Source: Pseudomonadota bacterium
GTDB lineage: Bacteria; Pseudomonadota; Gammaproteobacteria; Burkholderiales; UBA9220
DNA: 64,000 nucleotides
Direction of reading: 5' to 3'
Assembly (NCBI GenBank): GCA_021845865.1
Contig: JAJZVC010000005.1
Coordinates: 25,760-89,759 of the forward strand
Under the pieces are notes generated by a model, which worked only from the letters and a program-made list of their open reading frames with translations, did no database searches and had not been told where the DNA came from. Each line of letters begins with the position of its first letter. The first letter of the stretch is position 1. Positions 6,918-17,555 of this stretch are shown in pieces. The position numbers were made by a program, and so were the translations under genes.

Positions 6918-8852
6918 ATGCCCGATCTCGACGCCATATTCCACGACGGCGGCTTGTTGTCCCAAGTTACGCCGGGTTACCGGTTGCGCCCCCAGCAACT
7001 GGAAATGGCTCGCCAAGTAAAAGAAGCCATCGAGCACCATGGCGTCCTGGTGGCCGAAGCCGGCACGGGTACTGGCAAAACCTTCGCTTATCTGATTCCC
7101 GCTTTGCTCTCCGGTGGCAAGGTTATCGTGTCCACCGGCACCAAAACCCTCCAGGATCAATTGTTCCAAAAAGATATCCCCGCGGTCCGAAATGCGCTCA
7201 AAGTTCCGGTGACGGTGGCCATCCTCAAGGGGCGCGCCAACTATGTCTGCCACTACCACCTGGACCGGTCAGCCCATGAAGGCCGTTTCATGAGCAGGGA
7301 CGACGTGCGCTATCTGCCTCTGATCCAGGCCTATGCCGGCAACACGGATAACGGCGACAAAAGCGGGCTCGTCTCGGTGCCGGAGAATGCGGGCATCTGG
7401 TCCCACGTCACGTCTACCCGTGACAACTGCCTGGGCCAGGACTGCGGTTGGTACAAGGACTGTTTCGTGATGGAGGCGCGCAAGCGGGCCCAAGCCGCGG
7501 ACGTGGTGGTGGTGAACCATCATCTGTTTTTCGCCGATGTCTGGCTGCGTGACGAGGGCGTGGCCGAACTGCTGCCCGCCTGCAACACGGTGATTTTCGA
7601 CGAGGCCCACCAGCTCCCGGAAACGGCCAGCCTGTTCTTCGGCGAAAACATCTCCAGCGGCCAATTGCTGGAATTGTCCCGGGATACCACCGGCGAAGCC
7701 CTGGTGTCGGCCAAGGACTTCCCGGCCCTGACCGAAGCCGCGGCGGCGCTGGAGAAGGCCACTCGCGACCTTCGCCTGGCCCTGGCGGAGGAAGGCGGGA
7801 AGCTGCCGTGGCAGCGTGCCAGCCAAATCCGGGCATTCCAGGGGGCCTTGGAAGGGGTGGCGAATCGCCTGAAAGAGCTTTCCTCCCTGCTCGAAAGCCA
7901 AGCCCAGCGTTCGGAGGGACTGGAAAACTGCTGGCAGCGCAGCGCCGTGCTCGCCCAGAGCTTGGAGCGCTGGCGGGGGGATGGCGTGGAGGGTTATGTC
8001 CGCTGGCTGGACATTGCGGGGCCGGGCTTGCAGCTTAATGCCACTCCGCTGTCGGTGGCTGAAATCTTCCGCAAGCAGTTGCAGGGCAGCCCACGGGCAT
8101 GGATTTTCACCTCGGCCACCCTGGCGGTGAAAGGGGATTTCACCCACTACCGGGGAGAAATGGGATTGGACGACGCCACCACGGCTTGCTGGGAAAGTCC
8201 CTTTGATTACCCCCATCAGGCGCTGCTCTATGTGCCGGCCGGGCTTCCCGAACCCAACAGCAAGGGATATACCGAGGCGGTGGTGGACGTTGCGCTGCCT
8301 GTCCTGAAGGCCAGCCGGGGAAGGGCATTCTTGCTGTTCACTTCCCTGCGGGCCATGCGGCTGGCTCACGAGCGCTTGAAAGAAGCGTTCGAACGGGAAG
8401 GGCTGGAGTTCCCCGTTTTGCTGCAAGGGGACGGCCCCCGCAACGAATTGCTGGAGCGTTTTCGCCGCCTGGAAAACGCCGTCCTGCTTGGCAGCCAAAG
8501 TTTCTGGGAAGGCGTGGACGTAAGGGGCGAGGCCCTGTCCCTAGTGGTGATCGATAAACTGCCCTTCGCCCCCCCTGACGATCCGGTACTGGCTGCCCGC
8601 ATCGAACATCTCAATAAGGAGGGGCGCAACGCCTTCATGGAATATCAGCTTCCCCATGCCGCGATTACCCTCAAGCAGGGGGCAGGGCGGTTGATCCGTT
8701 CGGAGACGGACCGGGGGGTATTGATGATCTGCGATCCCCGTCTGGTGGACAAACCCTACGGGCGGCGAATCTGGCAAAGTCTGCCGCCGATGAAGCGGAC
8801 GCGGGACCCGGCTGAAGTCATCGGGTTTTTCTCTCGCGAATCGGGAGCTTGA
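6918..8852 (+). CDS. ATP-dependent helicase of the YoaA/DinG (XPD-like) family
   Basis: 644 aa, close in length to E. coli YoaA. Walker A is AGTGTGKT near residue 50 and Walker B is FDEAHQL near residue 229. Between them lie four Cys (one in NYVCHYH, three in NCLGQDCGWYKDC) that should hold the [4Fe-4S] cluster of XPD-family 5'-3' helicases. The C-terminal motif VI appears as LKQGAGRLIRS. Such enzymes unwind forked or damaged DNA; YoaA acts with the replication clamp-loader subunit chi. Length and cluster fit YoaA better than DinG, but orthology is inferred. Confidence 0.88.
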   Translation: MPDLDAIFHDGGLLSQVTPGYRLRPQQLEMARQVKEAIEHHGVLVAEAGTGTGKTFAYLIPALLSGGKVIVSTGTKTLQDQLFQKDIPAVRNALKVPVTVAILKGRANYVCHYHLDRSAHEGRFMSRDDVRYLPLIQAYAGNTDNGDKSGLVSVPENAGIWSHVTSTRDNCLGQDCGWYKDCFVMEARKRAQAADVVVVNHHLFFADVWLRDEGVAELLPACNTVIFDEAHQLPETASLFFGENISSGQLLELSRDTTGEALVSAKDFPALTEAAAALEKATRDLRLALAEEGGKLPWQRASQIRAFQGALEGVANRLKELSSLLESQAQRSEGLENCWQRSAVLAQSLERWRGDGVEGYVRWLDIAGPGLQLNATPLSVAEIFRKQLQGSPRAWIFTSATLAVKGDFTHYRGEMGLDDATTACWESPFDYPHQALLYVPAGLPEPNSKGYTEAVVDVALPVLKASRGRAFLLFTSLRAMRLAHERLKEAFEREGLEFPVLLQGDGPRNELLERFRRLENAVLLGSQSFWEGVDVRGEALSLVVIDKLPFAPPDDPVLAARIEHLNKEGRNAFMEYQLPHAAITLKQGAGRLIRSETDRGVLMICDPRLVDKPYGRRIWQSLPPMKRTRDPAEVIGFFSRESGA

Positions 8853-8854
8853 CC

Positions 8855-9256
8855 GTGTTCTGCCGCATCCTGGCCTTGACGCTGATGGCGGTAGTGTTTC
8901 CCTGGACCGGTCCCGTCCGGGCGACCGATGTTCGGAGCCGCTTTCTGCTCCAGCAATCCCCCGTGGCGGGATTCCGCTATCACGAGGGCAAAGCGGTCTG
9001 GGAGGAAATGAAGGTCGGCGATAGACTGACCCTGGTCCGGGAGCCCGACAATCCCTACGATGGCCATGCGGTGCGGGTGGACTGGCAGGGGCACCCCATC
9101 GGGTACGTGCCCCGTACCGACAACGAGGCCCTGGCCCGTTTTCTCGACCAGGGCATGAAAGCCGAAGCGAGAATCGTGCGCCTGAAAAAATCCCGCAATC
9201 CCAGGCAGCGGGTGCTGTTCGAAGTACTCCTGCCCATGCAGGGAATGCCCCATTAA
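8855..9256 (+). CDS. Exported HIRAN-domain protein
   Basis: 133 aa from the GTG at 8855, which has GGGAG seven nt upstream; a TTG at 8849 is the alternative. A signal peptide (hydrophobic residues 4-16, cleavage near VRA) is followed by a HIRAN domain: FRYHEGKAVW, LVREPDNPYDGHAVRVDW and IGYVPRTDNEALARFLDQG. HIRAN domains bind DNA ends in eukaryotic HLTF, but here the domain appears to be exported and alone, so the ligand is unknown. It overlaps or abuts the helicase gene, probably in the same operon. Confidence 0.75.
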   Translation: MFCRILALTLMAVVFPWTGPVRATDVRSRFLLQQSPVAGFRYHEGKAVWEEMKVGDRLTLVREPDNPYDGHAVRVDWQGHPIGYVPRTDNEALARFLDQGMKAEARIVRLKKSRNPRQRVLFEVLLPMQGMPH

Positions 9257-9312
9257 AGTGCAGTGCCTGCGCCTTTCGCGTATCATTGCGCCTTCTTGAT
9301 AGAACTGCCCCC

Positions 9313-10089
9313 ATGTCCATTCTGCTGTGGATCATTTTGGCTAGCCTTTTCGGCGGCGCATTGAGCGTGCTGACAGCGGCCTTTTTTGCCTTCTCGGCCC
9401 GGGCTTCCTGGGTGCCGTTGCTGGTGAGTTATGCCATCGGCGCGCTGCTGGGGGCGGTTTTCCTCGAAATCCTGCCCCATGCCTTCGAGGAAGCCCCCAA
9501 CGTGCAGGCCATGACGGCCACCATCCTGTTCGGTATTCTGGGGTTCTTCGTATTGGAAAAGCTGGTGCTCTGGCGCCATTGCCACACGGAAGTTTGCGAG
9601 GCCCACGGCATGGAGCCCCACGGCCACGACCATGGCCGCAGTGGCCTGATGATCATGATCGGCGACACTTTCCACAATTTCGTGGACGGCGTCATCGTTG
9701 CCGGCGCCTTTCTGGTGGACACGCAGCTGGGCCTGGTGACGGCGGTGGCCATCATCGCCCACGAAATCCCACAGGAAGTCGGGGACTTCCTGATCCTGCT
9801 CCACTCGGGCTATAGCCGCCGGCAGGCTTTTTTGTTTAATCTGGTATCGAGCTTGGCAATGACCCTCGGTGGCATCCTGGCCTATTTCGCCCTTCAGGCT
9901 TTGCACGGCTGGATCGCCTACCTGTTGGGGATTGCAGCGGCAAGCATGATCTATGTGGCGGTGGCCGATTTGATTCCCGGCCTGCACAAGCGGGCGGAGT
10001 TGAAGGCCACGCTAGAGCAGGTGTCGTTAATCGGGTTGGGGGTCGCCTCGATCTGGCTCACCGGCATCCTCTTTGGCGGCCACGCCTGA
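9313..10089 (+). CDS. ZIP family divalent metal transporter
   Basis: 258 aa from the ATG at 9313 with about eight membrane segments. Metal-coordinating motifs of ZIP proteins are clear: GDTFHNFVDGVIVAG in TM4 and AHEIPQEVGDFLIL in TM5, with a His-rich loop (HGMEPHGHDHGRSG) just before TM4. ZIP proteins normally bring zinc or other divalent metals into the cytoplasm; the substrate here is not determined. The 3' end overlaps an antisense small membrane ORF by 63 bp. Confidence 0.88.
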   Translation: MSILLWIILASLFGGALSVLTAAFFAFSARASWVPLLVSYAIGALLGAVFLEILPHAFEEAPNVQAMTATILFGILGFFVLEKLVLWRHCHTEVCEAHGMEPHGHDHGRSGLMIMIGDTFHNFVDGVIVAGAFLVDTQLGLVTAVAIIAHEIPQEVGDFLILLHSGYSRRQAFLFNLVSSLAMTLGGILAYFALQALHGWIAYLLGIAAASMIYVAVADLIPGLHKRAELKATLEQVSLIGLGVASIWLTGILFGGHA

Positions 10090-10242
10090 CCGCTTGCGGC
10101 GTGGCGTTCCGATCAGCCATAGCAGCAGGGCCAGGGGAGCGAGGCCGTACCAGAAGAAAGTCATAACACCGGCGACGACGCTGTTCTCTGAGAGAGCCAT
10201 CATCAGCACAACGTACAGCCAGCCAATTGCAACGATATACAT
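10027..10242 (-). CDS. Small inner-membrane protein (71 aa)
   Basis: From the ATG at 10242 the protein has two hydrophobic helices (residues 1-17 and 22-41), then GTPRRKRSG and an acidic polar tail. I recognise similar short proteins in Betaproteobacteria but no function. It is antisense to the last 63 bp of the ZIP gene and divergent from rimO, 13 bp away. No strong Shine-Dalgarno is visible, so this is moderately certain; the two clean transmembrane helices argue against a chance ORF. Confidence 0.55.
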   Translation of the reverse strand: MYIVAIGWLYVVLMMALSENSVVAGVMTFFWYGLAPLALLLWLIGTPRRKRSGVAAKEDAGEPDRGDPQPD

Positions 10243-10255
10243 GGCGCTATTGTAA

Positions 10256-11584
10256 ATGAAGAAATCCGCCCAAACACCTGCCAAAGTCGGCTTCGTCTCC
10301 CTGGGCTGCCCCAAGGCCCTAGTCGATTCGGAACAAATTCTCACCCGCCTGCGGGCGGAGGGCTATCTCATTTCCCCGTCCTACGAGGATGCCGACTTGG
10401 TGGTGGTCAATACCTGCGGTTTTATTGATGCCGCCGTGGCGGAATCCCTCGAAGCCATCGGCGAGGCCCTGGACGAAAACGGCAAGGTCATCGTCACCGG
10501 CTGTTTGGGCGTCAAGAAGGATGTCGTGCTGGAAGCCCATCCCCAAGTTCTAGCGGTCACCGGTCCCCACGCCACGGAAGAGGTGATGCAGGCGGTGCAT
10601 CAGCACCTGCCCCAACCCCACGACCCCTACACCAGCCTGGTGCCGCCCCAGGGCATCAAGCTCACGCCGAGGCATTACGCCTATTTAAAAATATCAGAGG
10701 GTTGCAACCACCACTGCACCTTTTGCATCATCCCGTCCCTGCGCGGCCCCCTGGTGAGCCGACCGGTACATGAAGTGATGCAGGAGGCGGAAAACCTGGT
10801 CAAGGCCGGGGTCAAGGAACTGGTGGTGGTGGCCCAGGATACCGCCGCCTATGGCCTGGACATGCATTACCGCACCGGTTTCTGGAACGGCAAGCCCATC
10901 CGTAGCCGGATTACCGACCTCGCTCGCGCCCTGGGTGAACTGGGCGTTTGGGTGCGCCTGATGTACGTCTATCCCTATCCAGCCGTCACCGATGTCGTGC
11001 CCTTGATGGCCGAGGGAAAAATCCTGCCTTATCTGGATGTGCCTTTGCAGCACGCCAGCCCGCGGATACTCAAGGCCATGAAACGCCCGGCAGGCGGGGA
11101 GAATGCCCTCAACCACATCCGCCGCTGGCGGGAAATCTGTCCGGATATCACCCTGCGCAGCACCTTCATCGTCGGCTTTCCGGGAGAAACCGAAAAAGAC
11201 TTCGATAAGCTGCTGGGCTTCTTGGAAGAAGCTCAATTGGACCGAGTAGGCTGCTTTACCTATTCGCCGGTGGAAGGGGCGGCTGCCAACGATTTGCCGG
11301 GTGCCGTACCGGAAGAAGTCAAGCTTGAGCGTCAGGCCCGGCTCATGGAATTGCAGGAAGCCATCAGCGCCGATAAGCTGGCCGCCAAAGTGGGAAGAAG
11401 AATGACCGTCTTGGTGGACGAATGCGACGAGGAAGGGGCGGTTTGCCGTACCTCAGGCGATGCGCCCGAGGTGGATGGGGTGGTTTACCTGGATACCGGA
11501 GGTGCCAATCTCCAACCCGGCGAGTGGGCGGAAGTGGAGATCACCGATGCGGATGCCCATGACCTGCATGCCCGACTCGCCTAG
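10256..11584 (+). CDS. rimO: Ribosomal protein uS12 (Asp89) methylthiotransferase
   Basis: 442 aa, the usual length. RimO is a radical-SAM enzyme that adds a methylthio group to an aspartate of ribosomal protein S12. The N-terminal UPF0004 domain has Cys18, Cys54 and Cys83 for the auxiliary cluster; the SAM cluster motif CNHHCTFC gives Cys150, Cys154 and Cys157; a TRAM domain ends the protein. The distance between the cluster motifs and the [13 protein letters not shown] start distinguish it from MiaB. The stop TAG shares the palindrome CTAG with the stop of the convergent small gene. Confidence 0.95.
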   Translation: MKKSAQTPAKVGFVSLGCPKALVDSEQILTRLRAEGYLISPSYEDADLVVVNTCGFIDAAVAESLEAIGEALDENGKVIVTGCLGVKKDVVLEAHPQVLAVTGPHATEEVMQAVHQHLPQPHDPYTSLVPPQGIKLTPRHYAYLKISEGCNHHCTFCIIPSLRGPLVSRPVHEVMQEAENLVKAGVKELVVVAQDTAAYGLDMHYRTGFWNGKPIRSRITDLARALGELGVWVRLMYVYPYPAVTDVVPLMAEGKILPYLDVPLQHASPRILKAMKRPAGGENALNHIRRWREICPDITLRSTFIVGFPGETEKDFDKLLGFLEEAQLDRVGCFTYSPVEGAAANDLPGAVPEEVKLERQARLMELQEAISADKLAAKVGRRMTVLVDECDEEGAVCRTSGDAPEVDGVVYLDTGGANLQPGEWAEVEITDADAHDLHARLA

Positions 11585-11772
11585 TTTTCGAATATCTGGC
11601 CGGGGGCGTAGCACAGGCCGACATCGATCAGCCCCAAGGCGGCATTGACGTAACGCTCTTGCAGGCTCCAAATCTGACCGTTGTTCAAGAGGCGCTGAAA
11701 ACCCTCGGCCAATTCGCGTTCGCTGGAAATCGCACCGGCGTCGAAGCGGGAAAGGAAGCTTGAGGTGTTCAT
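11581..11772 (-). CDS. Small hypothetical protein (63 aa)
   Basis: I do not recognise the family. The ATG at 11772 has GGAG nine nt upstream; a longer frame to 11934 lacks support. The sequence is soluble and helical ([26 protein letters not shown]), with one Cys. Its stop overlaps that of rimO in the palindrome CTAG at 11581-11584. Confidence 0.55.
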   Translation of the reverse strand: MNTSSFLSRFDAGAISSERELAEGFQRLLNNGQIWSLQERYVNAALGLIDVGLCYAPGQIFEN

Positions 11773-11980
11773 GATGTTTCTCCATCTATTTCGGTTCTGC
11801 TCACTTGTTCTTAAGCAACCGCCATACCAAGTGAAAGAAAGTGCGCCGGTTAGGTAGTTTATCGGATTTCGAGGGGGAATCTTTAGCGGAGTCTCCGCCA
11901 AGGACGGCAAGGTTTGCCGGTTCGTGCAGGACAAGCGGCAATACGGTATGATTAGCTCCTTTCATGTTTAAGCTCAACGT

Positions 11981-12946
11981 ATGAAAATCACATTCCTGGA
12001 TTTCGAGCAGCCCATTGCCGAACTGGAAGCCAAGATCGAAGAATTGCGCTTCGTGCAGGAGGATTCCGCGGTCGATATTTCCGAAGAAATCTCCCGCCTG
12101 CAAAGAAAAAGCACCTCCCTGACCAAGGACATCTATGCCAAGCTGAGCGCTTGGCAAGTCTCTCAAGTGGCGCGCCACCCCCAGCGTCCCTACACCCTGG
12201 ACTACCTGCAGGGGATTTTCACCGATTTCGAAGAACTGCACGGCGACCGTGCCTATGCCGATGACCCGGCCATCGTGGGGGGCTTCGCCCGCTTCGAAGG
12301 CAAGCCCGTCATGGTGATCGGCCATCAGAAAGGCCGCGATACCAAGGAAAAGATTTACCGCAACTTCGGCATGCCGCGACCCGAGGGCTACCGCAAGGCC
12401 CTGCGGCTGATGCGCCTAGCGGAAAAATTCGGTACGCCGGTGATAACTTTCATCGACACCCCCGGCGCCTATCCTGGCATCGGCGCCGAGGAGCGCGGCC
12501 AGTCTGAAGCCATTGCCCGCAACCTGTATGAAATGTCCAAGCTGCGGGTGCCCGTGATTTGCACCGTGGTGGGGGAGGGCGGGTCCGGCGGCGCGCTGGC
12601 GATCGGCGTCGGCGACATCGTGCAGATGCTGCAGTATTCCACCTATTCTGTCATTTCCCCCGAGGGTTGCGCCTCCATCCTGTGGAAAAGCGCCGAAAAG
12701 GCCTCCGAGGCGGCGGAAACTCTGGGCATCACCGCGTCGCGACTGAAAACCCTGGGCCTGATCGACAAGATCATCAGCGAACCCCTGGGGGGCGCTCACC
12801 GGGATTACGATGCCGCCATGCAAAACATGAAAAAAGCCTTGCAGGAAGGCCTGAAACAGATTGACGGGAAGTCCGCCGACGAGTTGCTCAAGACCCGCTA
12901 CCAGCGCCTGATGGATTATGGCAAGTTCAAAGAGGCCGCAGCCTGA
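11981..12946 (+). CDS. accA: Acetyl-CoA carboxylase carboxyltransferase, alpha subunit
   Basis: 321 aa. AccA with AccD transfers carboxyl from carboxybiotin to acetyl-CoA to make malonyl-CoA, the first step of fatty-acid synthesis. Family segments include [17 protein letters not shown] at the start, [10 protein letters not shown], the oxyanion region [15 protein letters not shown] and [15 protein letters not shown]. The gene is followed directly by tilS with a 29-bp overlap, as is common in Betaproteobacteria. Confidence 0.97.
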   Translation: MKITFLDFEQPIAELEAKIEELRFVQEDSAVDISEEISRLQRKSTSLTKDIYAKLSAWQVSQVARHPQRPYTLDYLQGIFTDFEELHGDRAYADDPAIVGGFARFEGKPVMVIGHQKGRDTKEKIYRNFGMPRPEGYRKALRLMRLAEKFGTPVITFIDTPGAYPGIGAEERGQSEAIARNLYEMSKLRVPVICTVVGEGGSGGALAIGVGDIVQMLQYSTYSVISPEGCASILWKSAEKASEAAETLGITASRLKTLGLIDKIISEPLGGAHRDYDAAMQNMKKALQEGLKQIDGKSADELLKTRYQRLMDYGKFKEAAA

Positions 12947-14264
12947 TGGGCTGGCTGATCATCTAGCCGCTTTCATCCGGCGCCATTCGCCTCCCCGACG
13001 GAGCGTGGCGCTAGCCTTGAGCGGCGGCCTTGATTCCGTCGTCCTCTTCGACCTGCTACTCTCCCTGCGCCAATCCCAGGGATTCGATTTCTCCGCCATC
13101 CACGTCCACCATGGCCTGAGCCCCAATGCGGACCAATGGGAGGTTTTCTGCAGCCAGCTTTGCCAGAGGCATGCCGTTCCCTTCCAGGCCAAGCGGGTCG
13201 AAATCGCCCGGCGCCCACGCCAAAGCCTGGAAGCGCTGGCGCGGGAAGCCCGCTATCAAGCCCTTGCCCATAGCGGCCATGAGGTAATTTTCCTTGCGCA
13301 GCATGCTGACGACCAGGCGGAAACCCTTTTCCTGCAGCTTTTGCGCGGCGCAGGCCCCAAGGGGCTGGGGGCCATGCCCGAGGAACGGACCATGCCGGAA
13401 ACCGGGGTGCGTCTCCTGCGGCCCCTGCTCGATATTCCGCGCCCGCTGTTGGAAGCCTATGCAGCGCAGCATCAGCTGGAATGGGTGGACGACGAAAGCA
13501 ACAGGAATCCCGCTTATGACCGGAATTTCCTGCGCCACGAAATTTTTCCCCGTCTGGAGCAGCGTTTTCCTGGCTACCGCCAAACCTTGGGCCGCGCCTG
13601 CCGACACCTCGCCGAAGCGGGTGAACTGCTGGAGGAGCTTGCCTCCCTGGACGCCGAATCCGCCGTAAAGGGCGAACTCCTGGATGTCCGGGTCCTGCAG
13701 GCCCTCAGTCCAGCCCGGGCGGCCAATCTGTTGCGCCACTACCTCACCTTGCAGCGCCTGCCCTTACCCGATACGGAGCGCCTCCACGAGGCGCTGCGGC
13801 AATTGCGGGAAGCCAAGGACGACGCCCAGGTGCGCGTCCGCTTCGGCGAATTTGAAATCCGTCGCTATCACTGGCAAGCCGTCGCTCAGAAAGCAAAGCC
13901 CGAATTGCCCCCTGATTGGTCTCAAGCCTGGCGGGGAGAAGAACAACTCGAGCTGCCTGGCGTCCAGCTCAATTTCGAGCGCCGCAAAGGGGAAGGAATC
14001 AGCCTGGCAATGCTGGAAAACCGGGAGGTGACGTTGCGCTTCCGCAGAGGAGGAGAGCGCTTTCAGCCTTCTTGCGCCCGCCCAAACAGAAGCTTGAAAA
14101 ATCTGCTGCAGGAAAGCGGCACCCCCCCTTGGCGCAGGGCTAGCCTGCCGCTGCTGTTTTGCGGGGAGCAACTGGTCTGGGTACCCGGCATCGGCGTGGA
14201 TTGCGCTTATCAGGCGGGCGCCTCGGAAATTGGCCTGGTCCCCAGCACTCGATCCCGGCACTAG
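12918..14264 (+). CDS. tilS: tRNA(Ile)-lysidine synthase
   Basis: 448 aa. TilS modifies C34 of the AUA-reading tRNA-Ile to lysidine. The PP-loop ATP-binding motif [10 protein letters not shown] lies near residue 34; [11 protein letters not shown] and [20 protein letters not shown] are typical. The C-terminal part has the RRGGERFQP and [15 protein letters not shown] segments of the tRNA-binding domain. The ATG at 12918 lies within accA; there is no in-frame ATG or GTG closer to the conserved part, so this start is accepted although its ribosome-binding site is weak. Confidence 0.93.
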   Translation: MASSKRPQPDGLADHLAAFIRRHSPPRRSVALALSGGLDSVVLFDLLLSLRQSQGFDFSAIHVHHGLSPNADQWEVFCSQLCQRHAVPFQAKRVEIARRPRQSLEALAREARYQALAHSGHEVIFLAQHADDQAETLFLQLLRGAGPKGLGAMPEERTMPETGVRLLRPLLDIPRPLLEAYAAQHQLEWVDDESNRNPAYDRNFLRHEIFPRLEQRFPGYRQTLGRACRHLAEAGELLEELASLDAESAVKGELLDVRVLQALSPARAANLLRHYLTLQRLPLPDTERLHEALRQLREAKDDAQVRVRFGEFEIRRYHWQAVAQKAKPELPPDWSQAWRGEEQLELPGVQLNFERRKGEGISLAMLENREVTLRFRRGGERFQPSCARPNRSLKNLLQESGTPPWRRASLPLLFCGEQLVWVPGIGVDCAYQAGASEIGLVPSTRSRH

Positions 14265-14284
14265 AACCCAGGCCGGTGTTCCGC

Positions 14285-15034
14285 TTAGTGATTCGGCACC
14301 ACCACGGCACTGATCCCCATGCTGCGCAGCTTGGCATAGGCCTGGTCGGCTTCTGCCTTGTTTTGGAAGGGGCCTATGTTGAGGCGCGTCTCGGTATAGG
14401 ACTTAATGCCATTTCGAGCCAAACGCTCCTGCAATTGCTGGGCATTGGCGTAGTCCGAGAAAACCCCGAGCTGAACCACATACCCCCTTGTAACAGGGGG
14501 CGGCGCCTGGCGCACAGGCTGAGCCGCTGGGGCGGGGCTTGCGGCCTCACGGGCAGGCACGGGCTTTTGCGCCGCCTGAACCGGGGGCGGCGCCACCGGC
14601 TTGGCGGGTACCGCTTCCGCGCGTTCTTTTGCGGGAGCCCCCGGTTTCTCCTGGGGCGCTGCCGCGCGGGAAGGCGCCGCCTTGCCCAAGGTCTTGGCGG
14701 GTTCGGCCGGCACCTGGGGAGGGGGGGGCGGTTCAGGCGTGGCGGGGGCCTCTGTCGTCTGCTCTGCCGGCTGTTCAGGTGCGGCTTGCTGCTCGGGCGG
14801 AGCTTCCTGGGGAGACTCAACCGTCGGAACGGGCTTTTCCGGCACAGCCGCCACCTTGGCGGGTAGCGGGGGCGCGGCAGGCTTCTCGCTGGGGAGATTG
14901 CTGAGCAAGGCCAGGGCGGCCACCGCTGCGGCAATCAGCACGATCGCCGCTATCAATCGCCGGGTGGCGCGTTTACGAAGGTCGCTTTGGGGATCGTGGA
15001 GAATCGGGTCTGGAGAAGGGCCTTGCTCCGCCAT
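14285..15034 (-). CDS. SPOR-domain membrane protein with Pro/Ala-rich linker
   Basis: 249 aa: short cytoplasmic N terminus, one transmembrane helix (about residues 27-45), a long Pro-Ala-Glu-rich periplasmic linker (50-180), then a SPOR domain ([18 protein letters not shown] to SAVVVPNH). SPOR domains bind septal peptidoglycan lacking stem peptides, as in FtsN and DedD, so a role at the division site is likely. It converges with tilS and is divergent from ndk. Strong base bias in the linker creates a long plus-strand shadow frame that is not a gene. Confidence 0.85.
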   Translation of the reverse strand: MAEQGPSPDPILHDPQSDLRKRATRRLIAAIVLIAAAVAALALLSNLPSEKPAAPPLPAKVAAVPEKPVPTVESPQEAPPEQQAAPEQPAEQTTEAPATPEPPPPPQVPAEPAKTLGKAAPSRAAAPQEKPGAPAKERAEAVPAKPVAPPPVQAAQKPVPAREAASPAPAAQPVRQAPPPVTRGYVVQLGVFSDYANAQQLQERLARNGIKSYTETRLNIGPFQNKAEADQAYAKLRSMGISAVVVPNH

Positions 15035-15097
15035 TGGATAATTCCTTCGTTTTTTTCGGTTTCGGGGGAACCCGGCTATTTAACGTCGGTTTTCCCT

Positions 15098-15118
15098 CGA
15101 CGGTCAAGAAGACCGTCG
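15098..15118. promoter_or_regulatory. Perfect 8-bp inverted repeat between the SPOR gene and ndk
   Basis: CGACGGTC (15098-15105), a 5-nt gap and GACCGTCG (15111-15118). There is no T-run on either side, so it is not a typical terminator; it may be an operator or a hairpin in the shared divergent promoter region. Confidence 0.35.
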
Positions 15119-15226
15119 GCAAATGGCCGCAAAAGCCCGAAAACGGTTTATTTTGTTCGCCCAACGTGGTATTTTACCGAGCTATTTTTTACCCGAAATA
15201 TTTCATTTGATTTGGAGAGAACCATT

Positions 15227-15652
15227 ATGGCCGTTGAGCGTACCTTGTCGATCATCAAACCCGATGCCGTGGCTAAAAACGTAATCGGCAAGATTTACTC
15301 TCGTTTTGAAAGCAATGGTCTGAAGATCGTTGCCGCCCGCATGATGCACCTGTCCCGCCAGGAAGCGGAAGGCTTCTACGCCGTGCACAAGGAGCGCCCC
15401 TTCTTCAAGGACTTGGTGGACTTCATGGTTTCCGGCCCGGTGATGGTGCAAGTGCTGGAAGGGGAGAACGCCATCCAGAAAAACCGCGAGCTGATGGGCG
15501 CCACCGACCCCAAGAAGGCCGAACCCGGCACCATCCGCGCCGACTTCGCCGAGAGCATCGATGCCAACGCGGTGCACGGCTCCGACGGCCCCGATACCGC
15601 CAAGGTCGAGATCGCCTACTTCTTCCCGGCCCTGAACATTTACTCCCGTTAA
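15227..15652 (+). CDS. ndk: Nucleoside diphosphate kinase
   Basis: 141 aa, normal length. Transfers the gamma phosphate between nucleoside triphosphates and diphosphates through a phospho-histidine. Visible motifs are [10 protein letters not shown] at the start and the active-site [20 protein letters not shown] segment, with the catalytic His in HGSD. GGAGAG precedes the ATG by about 7 nt. It heads the block rlmN-pilW-rodZ-ispG-hisS; the stop codon overlaps the rlmN start by one base. Confidence 0.97.
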   Translation: MAVERTLSIIKPDAVAKNVIGKIYSRFESNGLKIVAARMMHLSRQEAEGFYAVHKERPFFKDLVDFMVSGPVMVQVLEGENAIQKNRELMGATDPKKAEPGTIRADFAESIDANAVHGSDGPDTAKVEIAYFFPALNIYSR

Positions 15653-16734
15653 TGACGGTAAACCTGCTCGACTTCAATCTTCAGCAACTCTCCGCCTTTC
15701 TTGAGGAGGCGGGGGAAAAGCCGTTCCGCGCCAAGCAATTGCTGCGCTGGATACACCAATACGGTGAAAACGACTTTTCCGCCATGAGCGACCTTTCCAA
15801 GTCGCTGCGGGAGAAGTTGGCAGGAATCGCCAAGATCGAACCGCCGCGGCTGCTGCGGGAGCAGCAGTCCGCCGACGGCACCCGCAAGTGGCTGCTGGGC
15901 ACTGACGTCGGCAACGCGGTGGAAGCGGTTTTCATCCCTGAAGACGACCGCGGCACCCTGTGCGTTTCCACCCAGGTGGGGTGCGCCCTGGAGTGCGCCT
16001 TCTGCTCCACCGGCAAGCAAGGCTTCAACCGCAACCTCGAAGTCTCCGAAATCATCGGCCAGTTGTGGTGGGCCAACAAGGCCCTGGGGCGCGACCCGAA
16101 AGGGGAGCGCCTCATCAGCAACGTGGTGCTGATGGGCATGGGCGAACCCCTGCTCAATTTCGACAATCTCGTCACCGCCCTCGACCTGATGCTGGACGAT
16201 TTCGGCTACGGCCTTTCCCGGCGCCGCGTGACGGTCAGCACTTCCGGCATCATCCCGGCCATGGACCGCCTGCGGGACCGCTGCCCGGTGGCTCTGGCGG
16301 TATCCCTCCACGCGCCGAACGACGAATTGCGCAACCGCCTGGTGCCCATCAATCAGAAATACCCTCTCAAGGAGCTGATGGCGGCATGCCGCCGTTACGT
16401 GGAAAAAGCTCCCCGTGATTTCATCACCTTCGAATACGTGCTCCTGGACGGCGTGAACGATACCGATGCCCATGCCCGGGAGCTAATCGCCTTGACCCGG
16501 GACGTCCCTAGCAAGTTCAACCTGATCCCCTTCAATCCCTTCGCGGGGTCGGGGTTCAACCGCTCCAAGCCCGAGAGCGTCAAACGCTTCCAGAACCTTC
16601 TGATGGAGGCTGGCATTATCACCACTACCCGAAAAACCCGCGGAGACGATATCGATGCCGCCTGCGGCCAACTCGCCGGCCAGGTCCAGGATAAATCCCG
16701 CCGGCGGGCCGCCGCCAAGGAGGCGACCCGATGA
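15652..16734 (+). CDS. rlmN: 23S rRNA A2503 / tRNA A37 C2-methyltransferase
   Basis: 360 aa radical-SAM methyltransferase acting at C2 of adenine 2503 in 23S rRNA and A37 in some tRNAs. The cluster motif is CALECAFC, Cys111, Cys115 and Cys118. The [12 protein letters not shown] segment and a C-terminal [14 protein letters not shown], holding the methylated catalytic Cys, are typical. The start overlaps the ndk stop (TAATG). It overlaps pilW by 4 nt. Confidence 0.96.
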   Translation: MTVNLLDFNLQQLSAFLEEAGEKPFRAKQLLRWIHQYGENDFSAMSDLSKSLREKLAGIAKIEPPRLLREQQSADGTRKWLLGTDVGNAVEAVFIPEDDRGTLCVSTQVGCALECAFCSTGKQGFNRNLEVSEIIGQLWWANKALGRDPKGERLISNVVLMGMGEPLLNFDNLVTALDLMLDDFGYGLSRRRVTVSTSGIIPAMDRLRDRCPVALAVSLHAPNDELRNRLVPINQKYPLKELMAACRRYVEKAPRDFITFEYVLLDGVNDTDAHARELIALTRDVPSKFNLIPFNPFAGSGFNRSKPESVKRFQNLLMEAGIITTTRKTRGDDIDAACGQLAGQVQDKSRRRAAAKEATR

Positions 16735-17555
16735 AGCGCTGGCTGATTATCGCTTTCTGGCTGGTGGGGAGCCCTCTGTCTGCCCATGCCGGTCTGACTG
16801 ACACCTTGATCCTGTCCACCTTCACCAATCATCTGGCCGCCGCGGATACGGACAGCACGCCCACCGAAGGCGTCCCGTCCTCTCCGACCTATCGGGCGCA
16901 GGTCCACACCGAATTGGGCGTGGCGTATTTTTCCCGTGGCCAGCTGAGCATTGCCCTTCAGGAACTCAACGAGGCCATTAGCGCCGATTCGAGCTACGCG
17001 CCGGCTTACAATGTTCTCGGCCTTCTCTACATGCAGCTGCAGGAGAGCGATAAGGCCCGGCGCAGTTTCGAGCGCGCCATCAGCTTGGCGCGCAACGACT
17101 CGGAAGTGCAAAACAACTACGGCTGGTTCTTGTGTCAGGCGGGGCAACCCAAGGAAGCGATCGAGCATTTCAAGCAGGCGCTGAAGAATCCGCTCTACGC
17201 CACCCCGGAAAAACCCAATTTCAATGCCGGCATCTGCTCCATGAAACTGGGTGACGAGGCCGCCGCGGAGGAATACTTCAACAAAGCCATCAAATTGCAG
17301 CCCCGCATGGCGCCGGCGCTTTACTACCTGGGGGAGATTTCCTTTAAACGCTCCGATTACGCCCAGGCCAAGGCCTACATCGACCGCTACATGCAGCTGA
17401 TGCTCGAACCCTCGGCGGAAGCCCTGTGGCTGGCCGTTCGCATTGCTCATCTGTCTGGGGACCGCCAGGCTGACGCGCAGTACAACTTCATGCTGCGCAA
17501 ACGTTACCCGGATTCCAAGGAAGTCCAATTGCTGCGGGAAGGACGTTACGAATGA
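16731..17555 (+). CDS. pilW: Type IV pilus biogenesis/stability TPR protein
   Basis: 274 aa with a signal peptide ending near AHA and a series of TPR repeats from about residue 56 to 250 ([38 protein letters not shown]). PilW/PilF proteins help the pilus secretin PilQ assemble in the outer membrane. The position between rlmN and a rodZ-like gene is the one usual for pilF/pilW in Proteobacteria, which decides the call. Most PilF proteins are lipoproteins; no clear lipobox is visible here, so it may be soluble and periplasmic. Confidence 0.85.
   Translation: MKRWLIIAFWLVGSPLSAHAGLTDTLILSTFTNHLAAADTDSTPTEGVPSSPTYRAQVHTELGVAYFSRGQLSIALQELNEAISADSSYAPAYNVLGLLYMQLQESDKARRSFERAISLARNDSEVQNNYGWFLCQAGQPKEAIEHFKQALKNPLYATPEKPNFNAGICSMKLGDEAAAEEYFNKAIKLQPRMAPALYYLGEISFKRSDYAQAKAYIDRYMQLMLEPSAEALWLAVRIAHLSGDRQADAQYNFMLRKRYPDSKEVQLLREGRYE

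Noticed and set aside
14159..14866. Plus-strand frame of 235 codons rich in Gly and Arg
   Set aside because: Antisense to the Pro/Ala-rich linker of the SPOR protein; a product of base bias.
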